Of a stretch of 64,000 bases of DNA, positions 26,787-40,785 are shown piece after piece. The notes under the pieces are model-generated. The model saw only the letters and a list, made by a program, of their open reading frames with translations. It was not told the origin of the DNA and ran no database searches. A program made the position numbers and the translations under genes. The stretch comes from Calliopsis andreniformis (taxonomy: Eukaryota > Arthropoda > Insecta > Hymenoptera > Andrenidae), in contig NW_027480423.1 of NCBI RefSeq assembly GCF_051401765.1, positions 12,834,001 to 12,898,000 of the forward strand, given 5' to 3'. Numbering within the stretch: position 1 is the stretch's first letter; each line of letters starts with the position of its first letter.

Positions 26787-27347
26787 ACGAATAATTCCAA
26801 CCAGTGTGAAAGTTATGGTCATTTCTACGTTCCGGGCAACCCAGGCTTGACTCTAGGGCGTTGCTACACCAGATGGAATAGTTACGGCCTTCGAAGTCAA
26901 CGCCAGAAGCGTAAAATACAATATAAGTACAACAGTTTTTCTATCGTATAGCAGGATTAATTGCAACCAATGTGAAAGTAATGGTCATTTCTACGTTCCG
27001 AGCAACATAGGCTTCACTCTAGGGCGTTGCTCCACCACATCGAATAGATACGGCCTTCGAAGTCAACGCCAGAAGCATAAAATACAATATAAATAAAACA
27101 GTTTTTCCATCGCATAAAGTGAATAATTCCACCAATGTGGAAGTAATGGTCATTTCTTCGTTACGGGCAACCTAGGCTTCACTCTAGGGCGTTGCTCCAC
27201 CATGTCAAATAGTTACGACCTTAGAAGACAACGCCTGAAGCATAAAATACAATAAAAATACAACAGCTTTTCCATCGTATAGCAGGAATAGTTGCAACAA
27301 GTGTGAAAGTCATGGCTATTTCTAAGTTCCGTGCAACCTACCCTTCA
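26787..27347 (+). repeat. Higher-order block S9, copy 2
   Basis: A copy of 25460-26020. It differs at scattered bases such as CCGAGCAACATAGG against CCGGGCAACATAGG, and GTGAATAATTCC near 27119 against ATGAATAATTGC. It is followed by another duplicated unit (27348-27520) before S8 copy 2. Confidence 0.82.
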
Positions 27348-27371
27348 CTCTAGGGCGTTGCTCCACCAGAT

Positions 27372-28297
27372 CGAATAGTTACGACCTTAGAAGACAACGC
27401 CTAAAGCATAAAATACAATAAAAATACAACAGCTTTTCCATCGTATAGCAGGTATAGTTGCAACAAGTGTGAAAGTCATGGCTATTTCTAAGTTCCGTGC
27501 AACCTACCCTTCACTATAGGGCGTTGCTCCACCAGATCGAGTAGTTAGGTCCTTAGAAGTCAACGCCAGAAGCATAAAATACGACATAAATACAACAGCT
27601 TTTCCATCGTATAAAATGAATAATTGCAACCAGTGTGAAGGATATGGTCATTTCAACGTTCCGGCGACCTAGGTTCCACTCTAGGGCTTCGCTTCGCCAG
27701 ATCGAACAGCAAGGGCCTTTGAATTCAACGCCAGAAGTATGAAACACAATAAAAATGCAACAGTTTTTCCATCGTATAACAGGAATAATTGCAACAGTGT
27801 GAAAGTAATGGTCATTTCTGCGTTCAGGGCAACCTAGGCTTCACTCTTGGGCGTTGTTCCACCAGATCGAATAGTTAGGGCCTAAGAAGTCAACGCCAGA
27901 AGAATAAAATACAGTATAAGTACATCAGTTTTTCCATCATATAACAGGAATAAAGCAACGAGTATGAAAGTGATGGACATTTCTACGTTCCGGGCACCCT
28001 AAGCTTCACTCTAGGGTATTGCTCCACCAGATCGAATAGTTAGGGCCTAAGAAGTCAACGCTGGAAGCATAAAATACGATATAAATACAACAGCCTTTCC
28101 ATCGTATAAAACGAATAATAGCAACCAGTGTGAATGTTATGGTCGTTTCTACGTTCCGGGCAACCTAGGCTTCACCTTAGGGCGTTGTTCCACCAGATCG
28201 AATAGTTAGGGCCTAAGAAGTCAACGCAAGAAGAATAAAACACAATATAAGTACAACAGTTTTTCCATCGTATAAAACGAATAATTGCAACCAGTGT
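27372..28297 (+). repeat. Higher-order block S8, copy 2
   Basis: A copy of 22400-23325 with point differences and one-base gaps, for example CGTTCCGGCGACC near 27657 against CGTTCCCGGCGACC near 22685. It is immediately followed by S7 copy 2, whose original lies upstream of S8 copy 1. Block order is therefore rearranged relative to the first occurrence. Confidence 0.84.
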
Positions 28298-28653
28298 GAA
28301 TGTTATGGTCATTTCTACGTTCCGGGCAACCTAGGCTTCACTCTATGGCGTTGCTCCGCCACATCGGATACCTACGGCCATAGAAATCAACGCCTGAAGC
28401 GTAAAATACAATGAAAATACAACAGTCTTTTCGTCGTATAACAGGAATAATTGCAACAAGCGTGAAAGTAATGATCGTCTCAGCGTTTCGGACAGCCTAG
28501 ACCTAACTCTGAGGCGTTGCTCCAGACCGAAGAGTCACGGCCTTAGAAGTCAACGCCAGAAGCATAAACTACAAAATAAATACAACAGCCTTCACATCGT
28601 ATAAAACGAATAATTGCAACCAGTGTGAAAGTTATGGTACTTCTACGTTCCGG
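28243..28653 (+). repeat. Higher-order block S7, copy 2
   Basis: A copy of 21950-22360 including the shared deletion GCTCCAGACCGAAGAG. After it the sequence follows 23.31-23.78 kb (TATGGTACTTCTACG and TTAGAAATCAACG variants) rather than 22.36 kb onward, so its right edge is a mosaic junction. Confidence 0.8.
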
Positions 28654-31600
28654 GCAACCTAGGCTTCACTCTTGGGCGTTGCTCCACCAGATCGAATAGT
28701 TAGGGATTTAGAAATCAACGCCAGAAGCATAAAATAAAATATAAATACAACTGTTTTTCCATCGTATAAAACGAATAAATACAACCAGTGTGAAAGTAAT
28801 GCCCATTTCTACGTTCCGGGCATCCTAGACTTAACTCTGAGGCATTGCTCCACCACGTCGAATAGCTACGACCTTAGAAGACAGCGCCTGAAGCATAAAA
28901 TACAATAAAAATACAACAGTCTTTCCATCCTATAACAGGAATAATTGCAACCCGTGTAAAAGTGATGGTCATTTGTACGTTCCAGGCAACCTAGGCTTCA
29001 CTCTAGGGCGATGTTCCACCAGATCGAATTGTTAGGGCCTAAGAAGTCAACGCCAGAAGCATAAGATACAATAAAAATGCAACAGTTTGTCCATCGTATA
29101 ACAGGAACAATTGCAACCAGTGTGAAAGTGATGGTCATTTCTACGTTTCGGGCAACCTAGGCTTCACTCTAGGGCGTTGCTCCGCCAGATTGAATAGTTA
29201 GGGCCTGAGAATTCAGCGCCAGAAGCATAAAATACAATATAAATACAACAGCTCTGCTATCGTATAAAATGGATAATTGCAAACAGTTTGAAAGTAATGG
29301 TCATTTCTACGTTCCGAGGAACCTAGGCTTCACTCTAGGTCGTTGCTCCACCTGATCGAATAGTTAGGCCCTCAGAAGTTATCGCCAGAAGCATAAAATA
29401 CAATAAAGATGCAACAGTTTTTCCATCGTATAAAACGAATAATTGCAACCAGTGTGAAAGTTATGGTACTTCTACGTTCCGGGCAACCTAGGCTTCACTC
29501 TAGGGCGTTGCTACACCAGATCGAATAGCTAGGGACTTAGAATTCAACGCCAGAAACATAAAATAAAATAAAAATACAACAGTTTTTCATCGTGTAACAG
29601 GAATAATTGCAACCAGCGTGAAAGTAATGGCCATTTCTATGTTCCGGGCAATCTAGGCTTCACACTAGGGCGTTGCTTCACCAGATCGAATAGTTTGGCC
29701 CCAAGAAATCAACGCCAGAAGCATAAAGAACATTAATAGTCCAACAGTTTTACCATCGTATAACAGGAATAATTGCAAACAGTGTGAAGGTAAAGGTCAT
29801 TTCTACGCTCCGCTCAACCTAGGCTTCACTCTAGGGCGTTGTTCCACCAGATCGAATAGTTAGAGCCTAAGAAGTCAACGCCAGAAACATAAAGTAAAAT
29901 AAAAATATAACAGCTCTGCTATCGTATAAAATGGATAATTGCAACCAGTGTGAAAGTACTGGTCATTTCGACGTTCGGTGTAACCTTGGCTTCACTCTAG
30001 GGCGTTGGACCTCCAGATCCAATAGCTACGGCCTAAGAAGTCAGCGCCAGAAGCATAAAATACAATAAAAATACAACAGTCCTTCCATCGTATAACAGGA
30101 ATAATTGCAACCAGTGTAAAAGTAATGGTCATTTCTACGTTCCGGGCAGCCAGGACTTCACTCTAGGGCATCGCTCCACCAGATGGAATAGCTTGGGCCT
30201 TAGGAGTCAACGCCCGAAACATAAAACACAATAAAAATACAACAGTCCTTCCATCATATAACAGGAATAATTGCAACCAGTGTGAAAGTAATGGTCATTT
30301 CTACGTTCCGGGCAACCAAGACTTCACTCTAGGGCGTTGCACCACCAGATCGAATATCTAGGGACTTAGAGGTCAGCGCCAGAAGCATAAAGTATAATAA
30401 ACATAAAACAGTTGTTCCATCGTATGACAGGAATAATTGCAACCAGTGTGAAAGTAATGGGCATTTCTACGTTCCGTGCAACCTACGCTTCGCACTAGGG
30501 CGTTGCACCACCAGGTTTGAATAGCTACGACGTTAGAAGTCAACACCTGAAACATAAAATACAATAAAAATACAACAGTTTCTCCATCGTATAGCATGAA
30601 TAATTGCAACCAGTGTGAAAGTAATGGTCATTTCTACGTTCCGGGCAACCTAGGCTTCACTCTAGGGCGTTGGACCACCAGATGCAATAGCTAGGGCCTA
30701 AGAAGTCAACGCCAGAAGCATAAAATACAATAAAAATACAACAGCCTTTCCATAGTATAACAGGAATAATTGCAACCAGTGTGAAAGTACTGGTCATTTC
30801 GACGTTCCGGGTAACCTTGGCTTCACTCTAGGGCGTTGATAGACCAGATCGAATAGTTAGGGCCTAAGAAGTCGACGCCAGAAGCATAAAATACTAGAAA
30901 AATGCAACCGTCCTTCTATCGTATAACAGGAATAATTGCAACCACTGTGAAGGTAATGGCCATTTCTACGTTTCGGGCAAACTAGGCTTAACTCTAGGGC
31001 GTTGCTCCACCAGATCGAATAGTTAGGGACTTACAATTCAACGCCAGAAGCATAAAATACAATAAAAATACAACAGTTGTTCCATCGTATAACAGGAATA
31101 ATTACAACGAGTGTGAAAGTAATGGGCATTTCTACGATTCGGGCAACCCAGGCTCCACTTTAGGCCGTTGTTCCTCCAGATCGAATAGTTATGGCCTAAG
31201 AAGTTAACGTCAGAAGCATAAAATACAATAAAAATGGAACAGTTTTTCCATCATATAGCATGAATAATTGCAACCAGTGTGAAAGTAATGATCATTTCGG
31301 CGTTTCGGGCATCCTAGATTTAACTGTGAGGCATTGCTCCACCAGATCGAATTCGTAGGGCCTTAGAAGTCAACGCCAGAAGCATAAAGTACAATAAAAA
31401 TGCAACTGTTTGTCCATCGTATAACAGGAATAATTGCAACCAGTTTGAAAGTAATGGGCATTGCTACGTTCCGTGCAACCTAGGCTTCACTCTAGGGCGT
31501 TGCACCACCAAACCGAATAGATAGGGCTTTAGATGTCAACGCCCAAAGCATAAAATACAATAAAAGTACAACAGTTCTTGCATCGTATAACAGGAATAAT

Positions 31601-31862
31601 TGCCACCAGTGTGAAAGTAATGGTCATTTCTACGTTCCGGGAAACCAAGACCTCACTCTAGGGCGTTGCTCCACCAGATCGAATAGTTAGGGTCTTAGAA
31701 GTCAACACCAGAAGCATAAAATACAGTATAAATATAACAGTTTTTCCATCGCATAAAACGAATAATTGCAACCAGTGTGAAAGTTTTGGACATTTCTACG
31801 TTCCGTGCAACCTAGGCTTCACTCTAGGGCGTTGGTCCACCAGACCGAATAGTTTGGACCTA

Positions 31863-32280
31863 ACAAGTCAACGCCAGAAGCATAAAATACAATATAAATA
31901 CAACAGTTTTTCCATCGTATAGAGCGAATAATTGCAACCAGTGTAAAAGTAATGGTCATTTCTACGTCCCGGGCAACCTAGACTTCAGTCTAGGGCGTTG
32001 CTCCACCAGATCGAATAGTGAGGGACTTACAATTCAACGCCAGAAGCATAAAATACAATAAAAATTCAACTGTTTTTCCATCGTATAAAAAGAATAGTTC
32101 CAACCAGTCTGAAAGTAATGGTCATTTCTACGCTTCGGGCAACTTACGCTTCACTATTGGACGTTGCCCCACGAGATCGAATAGCTACGACCTTAGAGGT
32201 CAACACCTGAAACATAAAATACAATAAAAATACAACAGTTTCTCCATCGTATAGCATGAATAATTGCAACCAGTGTGAAA
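31863..32280 (+). repeat. Higher-order block S10, copy 1
   Basis: Recurs at 33191-33608 with a shift of 1,328 bp (8 units). Shared variants are ATAGAGCGAATAA, GTGTAAAAGTAATGG, AGACTTCAGTCTAG, GACTTACAATTCAACGCC, CTATTGGACGTTGCCCCACG and GTTTCTCCATCGTATAGC. Confidence 0.82.
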
Positions 32281-33190
32281 GTAATGGTCATTTCTACGTT
32301 CCGAGCAACCTAGGCTTCACCCTAGGGTGTTGTTCCACCAGATCGAATAGTTAGGACCTAGGAAGTCAACGCCAGAAGCACCAAATACATAATAAATACA
32401 ACAGTTTTTTCATCGTATAAAACGTATAATTGCAAGCAGTGTGAAAGTAATGGTCATTTCTACGTTCCGGGCAACCTAGGCTTCACCCTAGGGTGTTGTT
32501 CCACCAGATCGAATAGTTAGGACCTAGGAAGTCAACGCCAGGAGAATAAAATACAATATAAGTACAACAGCTTTTCCATCGTATAAAACGAATAATTGCA
32601 ACCAGTGTAAACGTAATGGTCATTTCTACGTCCCGGGCAACCTAGTCTGCACTCTAGGGCGTTGCTCCACCAGATCGAACAGTTAGGGCCTTAGTAGTCA
32701 ACGCCAGAAGCATAAAATGCGATAAAGATGCAACAGTTTTTCCATCGTATAAAACGAATAATTGCAACCAGTGTGAAAGTAATGGACATTTCTACGTTCC
32801 AGGCAACCTAGGCTTCACCCTAGGGCGTTGTTCCACCAGATGGAATAGGTAGGGCCATAGATATCAACGCCAGAAGCATAAAATACGATATAAATACAAC
32901 AGCTTTTCCATCGTATAAAATGAATAATCGCAAACAGTTTGAATGTAATGGTCATTTCTACGTTCCGGGCAACCTGGGCTTCACTGTAGGGCGTTGCTCC
33001 TCCAGAGCGAATAGTTAGGTCCCTAGAAGTCAACGCCAGAAGCATAAAATACAATATAAATACAACAGTTTTTCCATTGTATAAAACGAATAATTGCAAC
33101 CAGTGTGAAAGTAATGGTCAGTTCTACGTTCCGGGCAACCTAGGCTTCACCATAGGCCGTTGTTCCACCAGATGGTATAGTTAGGGCCTA

Positions 33191-33608
33191 AGAAGTCAAC
33201 GCCAGGAGCATAAAATACAATACAAATACAACAGTTTTTCCATCGTATAGAGCGAATAAATGCAACCAGTGTAAAAGTAATGGTCATTTCTACTTCGCGG
33301 GCAACCTAGACTTCAGTCTAGAGCGTTGCTCCACCAGATCGAATAGTTAGGGACTTACAATTCAACGCCAGAAGCATAAAATACAATAAAAATTCAACAG
33401 TCTTTCCATCGTATAAAAAGAATATTTGCAACCAGTCTGAAAGTAATGGTCATTTCTACGCTTCGGGCAATATACGCTTCACTATTGGACGTTGCCCCAC
33501 GAGATCGAATAGCTACGACCTTAGAAGTCAACACCTGAAACATAAAATATAATAAAAATACAACAGTTTCTCCATCGTATAGCATGAATAATTGCAACCA
33601 GTGTGAAA
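33191..33608 (+). repeat. Higher-order block S10, copy 2
   Basis: A copy of 31863-32280 with single-base changes, for example TACTTCGCGGGC against TACGTCCCGGGC. The pair lies inside the divergent 29.3-34.8 kb region, so even there local duplication has occurred. Confidence 0.82.
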
Positions 33609-34780
33609 GTTATGGCCATTTCTACGTTCCGTGCAACCTAGGCTTCACTCTAGGGCGTTGCCCCACCAGATCGAATAGCTACGGCCTTAGAAGTCAACGC
33701 CTGAAGCATAAAACGCAATAAGAAATACAACAGCTTTTTCATCGAGTAACAGGAATAATTGCAACCAGTGTGAAAGTAATGGACATTTCTACGTCCCGGG
33801 CATCCTAGGTTTCGCTCTAGGGTGTTGCTCCACCAGATCCAATAGCTAGGGACTTAGACGTCAGCACCAGAAGCATAGAATATAATAAAAATACAACAGT
33901 TGTTCCATCGTATAACAGGAATAATTGCAACCAGTGTGAAAGTAATGGGCATTTCTACGTTCCGTGCAACCTAGGATTCGCACTAGGGCGTTGCACCACC
34001 AGGTCGAATAGCTAGGGCCTTAGAAAACAACTCCAGACGCATAAGATACAGTAAAAATACAACAGTTTTTCCATCGTATAAAAAGAATAATTGCAACCAG
34101 TGTGAAAGTAATGGTCATTCCTACGCTTCGGGCAACATACGCTTCACTCTTGGACGTTGCCCCTCGAGATCGAATAGCTAGGACCTTACAAGTCAACGCC
34201 TGAAACATAAAATACAATAAAAATACAACAGTCCTTCCATCGTATAACAAGTGTAATTGCAACCAGTGTGAAAGTACTGGCCATTTCTATGTTCCGGGCA
34301 ACCTAGGCTTCGCTCTAGGGCGTTGTTCCACCAGATCGAATAGTTAGGGCCTGAGAAGTCAACGCCAGAAGCATGAAATGCAATATAAATAGAACAGTTT
34401 TTCCATTGCATAAAGCGAATAATGGAACCAGTGTGAAAGTTATGGTCATTTCTACGTTCCGTGCAACCTCGGCTTCACTCTGGGGCGTTGGTCCACCAGA
34501 CCGAGTAGCTTGGACCTAAGAAGTCAACGCCAGAAGCATAAAATACAATAAAAATACAACAGTTTTTCCATCGTATAACAGGAATAATTGCAACCAGTGT
34601 GAAAGTAATGGGCATTTCTACGTTCCGTGCAACCTAGGCTTCACTCTAGGGCGTTGCTCCGCCATATGGAATAGCTAGGGCCTTAGAAGTCAATGCCAGA
34701 AGCATAAAGTACAATAAAAATGCAACAGTTTGTCCATCGTATAACAGGAACAATTGCAACCAGTGTGAAAGTGATGGTCA

Positions 34781-36627
34781 TTTCTACGTTTCGGGCAACC
34801 TAGGCTTCACTCTAGGGTGTTGCTCCGCCAGATCGAATAGTTAGGGCCTGAGAATTCAGCGCCAGAAGCATAAAATACAATAAAAATGCAACAGTTTGTC
34901 CATCGTATCACAGGAACAATTGCAACCAGTGTGAAAGTGATGGTCATTTCTACGTTTCGGGCAACCTAGGCTTCACTCTAGGGCGTTGCTCCGCCAGATC
35001 GAATAGTTAGGGCCTGAGAATTCAGCGCCAGAAGCATAAAATACAATATAAATACAACACCTTTTCCATCGTATAACAGGAATAGTTGCAACCAGAGTGA
35101 AAGGTATGGTCATTTCTACGTTCCGGGCAACCTAGGCTTCACTCTAGGGCGTTGCTCCGCCAGATGGAATAGCTAGGGCCTTAGAAGTCAATGCCAGAAG
35201 CATAAAGTACAATAAAAATGCAACAGTTTGTCCATCGTATAACAGGAACAATTGCAACCAGTGTGAAAGTGATGGTCATTTCTACGTTTCGGGCAACCTA
35301 GGCTTCACTCTAGGGTGTTGCTTCGCCAGATCGAATAGTTAAGGCCTGAGAATTCAGCGCCAGAAGCATAAAATACAATAAAAATGCAACAGTTTGTCCA
35401 TCGTATAACAGGAACAATTGCAACCAGTGTGAAAGTGATGGTCATTTCTACGTTTCGGGCAACCTAGGCTTCACTCTAGGGCGTCGCTTCTCTAGATCGA
35501 ATAGTTAGCGCCATAGAAGTCAGCGCCCGAAACATAAAATACAATAGAGATGCAACAGTTTTACCATCGTATAACAGGAATAACTGCAACCAGTGTGAAA
35601 GTGATGGTCATTTCTACGTTTCGGGCAACATACGCTTCACTCTTGAACGTTGCCTCACGAGATCGAATAGCTAGGACCTTAGAAGGCAACGCCAGAAGCA
35701 TAAAATACAAATTAAATAGAACAGTTTTCCATTGTATAAAACGAATAATTGCAACCAGTGTGAAAGTTGTGTTAATTTCTACGTTCCGGGCAACCTAGGC
35801 TTCACTCTATGGTGTTGCTCCACCAGATCGAATGGTTAGGGCCTAAGAAGTCAACGCCAGAAGCACCAAATACAAAATAAATACAACTGTTTTTCCATCG
35901 TATAAAACGAATAATAGCAACCAGTGTGAAAGTAATGGTCATTTCTACTCTCCGGGCACCCTAGGCTTCACTCTAGGGCGTTGCTCCACCACAACGAATT
36001 GCTACGGCATTAGAATTCAACGCCAGAAGCATTAAATACAATATAAATACAACAGCTTTTCCATCGTATAAAATGAATAATTGCAACCAGTGTGAAAGTA
36101 ATGTTCATTTCTACGTTCCGGGCACCCTACGCTTCACTCTAGGGCGTTGCTCCACCAGATCGAATAGTTAGGACCTAAGAAGTCAACTCCAGAAGCATAA
36201 TATACAATATAGATACAACAGTTTTTCCATCGCATAAGGCGAATAATTGCAACCAGTGTGAAATTAATGGCCATTTCTACGTTCCGGCCAACCTAGGCTT
36301 CACTCAAGGGCGTTGCTCCGCCACATCGAATAGCTACGGCCTTAGAAGTCAACGCCTGGAGCATAAAACGCAATAAGAAATACAACAGCTTTTTCATCGA
36401 GTAACAGGAATAATTGCAACAAGCGTGAAGGTAATGGTCATTTCTACGTACCGGACAACCTAGGCTTCACTCTAGGGCGTTGCTCCACCAGATCGAATAG
36501 TAAGGGGCTTAGAAGTCAACGCCAGAAGCATAAAATACAATAAAGATGCAACAGCTTTTCCATCGTATAAAATGAATAATTGCAAACTGTGTGAAAGTAA
36601 TGGTCATTTCTACGTTCCGGGCAACCT
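34781..36627 (+). repeat. Higher-order block S11, copy 1
   Basis: Repeated at 38474-40486. The shift is 3,693 bp on the left and 3,859 bp from about 35.34 kb on, a difference of exactly one unit. Markers are CAGTTTGTCCATCG with GGAACAATTGC, GCCTGAGAATTCAGCGCC, CGTCGCTTCTCTAGATCG near 35483, AACGTTGCCTCACGAG near 35646 and TCATCGAGTAACAGG near 36391. The left part is itself an alternation of two similar units. Copies part at 36627 (GGCTTCCCTC against AGCGTCACTC). Confidence 0.87.
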
Positions 36628-37897
36628 AGGCTTCCCTCTAGGGTGTTGCTCCACCAGATCGAATAGCTAGGGCCTTAGAAGTCAACGCCCAAAGCATAAA
36701 ATACAATAAAAGTACAACAGTTTTTCCATCGTGTAACAGGAATATATTGTAACCAGAGTGAAAGGTACGGTCATTTCTACGTTCCGGGCAACCTAGTCTT
36801 CACTCTAGGGCGTAGCTCCACCAGATCGAATAGTTAGGGCCTTAGAAGTCAGCGCCCGAGACGTAAAATACAATAAAGATGCAACAGTTTTTCCATCGTA
36901 TAACAGGAATAATTGCAACCAGTGTGAAGGTAATGGTAATTACTACGCCCCGGGCAACCTAGGCTTCGCTCTAGGGAGTTGCTTCACCAGATCAAATAGT
37001 TAGGGACTTAGAATTCAACGCCAGAAGCATAAAATATAACAAAAATGCAACAGTTTTTCCATCCTATAACAGGAGTAACTGCAACCAGTGTGAAAGTACT
37101 GGTCATTTCTACGTTCCGGGTAACCTAGGATTCACTCTAGGGCGTTGCTCCACCAGAGCGAATAGTTAGGGCCTAAGAAGTCAACGCCAGAAGTATAAAA
37201 TGCTATAAAAATACAACAGTCCTTCCATCGTATAACAGGAACAATTGCAGCCAGTGTGAAAGTAATGGTCATTTCTACGTTCCGGGTAACCTAGGTTTAA
37301 CTCTAGGGCGTTGCTCCACCAGATCGAATAGCTAGGGACTTAGAAATCAACGACAGAAGAATAAAATATAATATAAGTACAACAGTTTTTCCATCGTATA
37401 AAATGAATAATTGCAATCATTGTGAAAGCAATGGTAATTTCTACGTTCCGGGCAACCTACGTTTCACTCTATGGCGTTGCTCCACCAGATGGAATAGTTA
37501 TGGCCTAAGAAGTCAACGCCAGAAGCACCAAATACATAATAAATACAACATTCTTTCCATTGTATAAAACGAATAATTGCAACCAGTTTGAAAGTAATGG
37601 TCATTTCTACGTTCCGGGCAACCTAGGCTTCACTCTAGGGCGTTGCTCCACCACATCGAATAGCTAGGGCCTTAGAATTCAACGTCAGAAGCATAAAATA
37701 CAATATAAATGCAACAGTTTTTCCATCGTATAAAACGAATAATTGCAACCAGTATGAAAGTTATGGTCATTTCTACTTTCCGGGCAACCTAGGCTTCACT
37801 CTAGGGCGTTGCTCCACCACATCTAATTGTTACGGACTTAGAAGCCAACGCCAGAAGCATAAAATACAATATAAATACAACAGCTTTTCCATCGTAT

Positions 37898-37975
37898 AAA
37901 ATGGATAATTGCAAACAATGTGAAAGTAATGGTCATAAAAGGAATAATAGCCACCAGTGTGAATGTAATGGTCAT
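37898..37975 (+). repeat. Aberrant unit with 39-bp internal gain, site 1
   Basis: The unit runs normally to position 106 (AATGGTCAT ends at 37936) and then resumes at position 68 with AAAAGGAATAATAG. Positions 68-106 are thus present twice (37898-37936 and 37937-37975). The join shares the two bases AT. This breaks the 166-bp register, so duplications that span it have shifts about 39 bp above a multiple of 166 (3,859 = 23x166+41). Confidence 0.88.
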
Positions 37976-38473
37976 TTCTACGTTCCGGGCAACCTAGGCT
38001 TCACTCTAGGGCGTTGCTCCACCAGATCGAATAGTTAGGGCCTTAGAAGTCAACACCAGAAGTATAAAATACAATATAAATATAACAGTTCTTCCATCGT
38101 ATAAAACGAATAATTGCTACCAGTATGAAAGTTATGGCCATTTCGACGTTCCGGGCAACCTAGGCTTCACGCAAGGGCGTTGCTCCACCAGATCGAATAA
38201 TTAGGGCCTTAGAAATCAACGCCAGAAGCATAAAACACAGTAAAGATGCAGCTGTTTTTCCATCGTATAAAACGAATAATTGCAACCAGTGTGAAAGTTA
38301 TGGTCATTTCTACATTCCGAGCAACCTAGGTTTCACTCTAGGGCGTTGCCCCACCAGATCGAATAGCTACGGCCTTAGAAGTCAACGCCTGAAGCATAAA
38401 ACGCAATAAGAAATACAACAGCTTTTTCATCGAGTAACAGGAATAATTGCAACCAGTGTGAAAGTAATGGACA

Positions 38474-40486
38474 TTTCTACGTTTCGGGCAACCTAGGCTT
38501 CACTCTAGGGTGTTGCTCCGCCAGATCGAATAGTTAGGGCCTGAGAATTCAGCGCCAGAAGCATAAAATACAATAAAAATGCAACAGTTTGTCCATCGTA
38601 TCACAGGAACAATTGCAACCAGTGTGAAAGTGATGGTCATTTCTACGTTTCGGGCAACCTAGGCTTCACTCTAGGGCGCTGCTCCGCCAGATCGAATAGT
38701 TAGGGCCTGAGAATTCAGCGCCAGAAGCATAAAATACAATATAAATACAACACCTTTTCCATCGTATAACAGGAATAGTTGCAACCAGAGTGAAAGGTAT
38801 GGTCATTTCTACGTTCCGGGCAACCTAGGCTTCACTCTAGGGCGTTGCTCCGCCAGATGGAATAGCTAGGGCCTTAGAAGTCAATGCCAGAAGCATAAAG
38901 TACAATAAAAATGCAACAGTTTGTCCATCGTATAACAGGAACAATTGCAACCAGTGTGAAAGTGATGGTCATTTCTACGTTTCGGGCCACCTAGGCTTCA
39001 CTCTACGGTGTTGCTCCGCCAGATCGAATAGTTAGGGCCTGAGAATTCAGCGCCAGAAGCATAAAATACAATAAAAATGCAACAGTTTGTCCATCGTATA
39101 ACAGGAACAATTGCAACCAGTGTGAAAGTGATGGTCATTTCTACGTTTCGGGCAACCTAGGCTTCACTCTAGGTCGTTGCTCCGCCAGATTGAATAGTTA
39201 GGGCCTGAGAATTCAGCGCCAGAAGCATAAAATACAATATAAATACAACACCTTTTCCATCGTATAACAGGAATAGTTGCAACCAGAGTGAAAGGTATTG
39301 TCATTTCTACGTTCCGGGCAACCTAGGCTTCACTCTAGGGCGTCGCTTCTCTAGATCGAATAGTTAGCGCCATAGAAGTCAGCGGCCGAAACATAAAATA
39401 CAATAGAGATGCAACAGTTTTACCATCGTATAACAGGAATAACTGCAACCAGTGTGAAGGTAATGGTCATTTCTACGTTTCGGGCAACATACGCTTCACT
39501 CTTGAACGTTGCCTCACGAGATCGAATAGCTAGGACCTTAGAAGGCAACGCCAGAAGCATAAAATACAAATTAAATAGAACAGTTTTCCATTGTATAACA
39601 CGAATAATTGCAACCAGTGTGAAAGTTATGTTAATTTCTACGTTCCGGGCAACCTAGGCTTCACTCTATGGCGTTGCTCCACCAGATCGTATAGTTAGGG
39701 CCTAAGAAGTCAACGCCAGAAGCACCAAATACAAAATAAATACAACTGTTTTTCCATCGTATAAAACGAATAATAACAACCAGTGTGAAAGTAATGGTCA
39801 TTTCTACTCTCCGGGCACCCTAGGCTTAACTCTAGGGCGTTGCTCCACCACACCGAATTGCTACGGCATTAGAATTCAACGCCAGAAGCATTAAATACAA
39901 TATAAATACAACAGCTTTTCCATCGTATAAAATGAATAATTGCAACCAGTGTGAAAGTAATGTTCATTTCTACGTTCCGGGCACCCTACGCTTCACTCTA
40001 GGGCGTTGCTCCACCAGATCGAATAGTTAGGACCTAAGAAGTCAACTCCAGAAGCATAATATACAATATAAATACAACAGTTTTTCCATCGCATAAGGCG
40101 AATAATTGCAACCAGTGTGAAATTAATGGCCATTTCTACGTTCCGGCCAACCTAGGCTTCACTCAAGGGCGTTGCTCCGCCACATCGAATAGCTACGGCC
40201 TTAGAAGTCAACGCCTGAAGCATAAAACGCAATAAGAAATACAACAGCTTTTTCATCGAGTAACAGGAATAATTGCAACAAGCGTGAAGGTAATGGTCAT
40301 TTCTACGTACCGGGCAACCTAGGCTTCACTCTAGGGCGTTGCTCCACCAGATCGAATAGTAAGGGGCTTAGAAGTCAACGCCAGAAGCATAAAATACAAT
40401 AAAGATGCAACAGCTTTTCCATCGTATAAAATGAATAATTGCAAACTGTGTGAAAGTAATGGTCATTTCTACGTTCCGGGCAACCT
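38474..40486 (+). repeat. Higher-order block S11, copy 2 (one unit longer)
   Basis: A copy of 34781-36627 that contains one extra 166-bp unit around 39.03-39.2 kb, again a whole-unit gain. Small differences include TGTATAACACGAATAATTG near 39592 against TGTATAAAACGAATAATTG near 35733. Small frames at 35550 and 39409 encode nearly the same peptide only because the DNA is copied. Confidence 0.87.
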
Positions 40487-40785
40487 AAGCGTCACTCTAG
40501 GGCGTTGCTCCACTACGTCCAATAGCTACGGGCTTAGAAGTCAACGCCAGAAACATAAAATACAATATAAATACGACAGTTCTTCCATTGTATAAAACGA
40601 ATAATTGCAACCAGTGTGAAAGTTATGGTCATTTCTACGTTCCGGACAACCTAGGGTTCACCCTAGGGCGTTGTTCACCAGGTCGAGTAGTTAAGGCCTA
40701 AGAAGTGAACTCCAGAAGCATAAAATACAATAAAGATGCAACAGCTTTTCCATCGTATAGAACGAATAATTGCAACCAGTGTGAA

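Larger units (their letters stand above)
29300..34780 (+). repeat. Most divergent part of the forward arm
   Basis: Units here are full-length satellite but carry many private changes, for example GGTTTGAATAG with an extra base near 30513, GTTGATAGACCAG near 30835 and CTTTAGGCCGTTG near 31159. Type II units (ATAAAAATACAAC with ATAACAGGAATAA) are common. Apart from the ~1,328-bp-spaced pair listed separately I see no long recent duplication. This is what an older or less often homogenised interval looks like. No non-satellite sequence was found. Confidence 0.8.
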
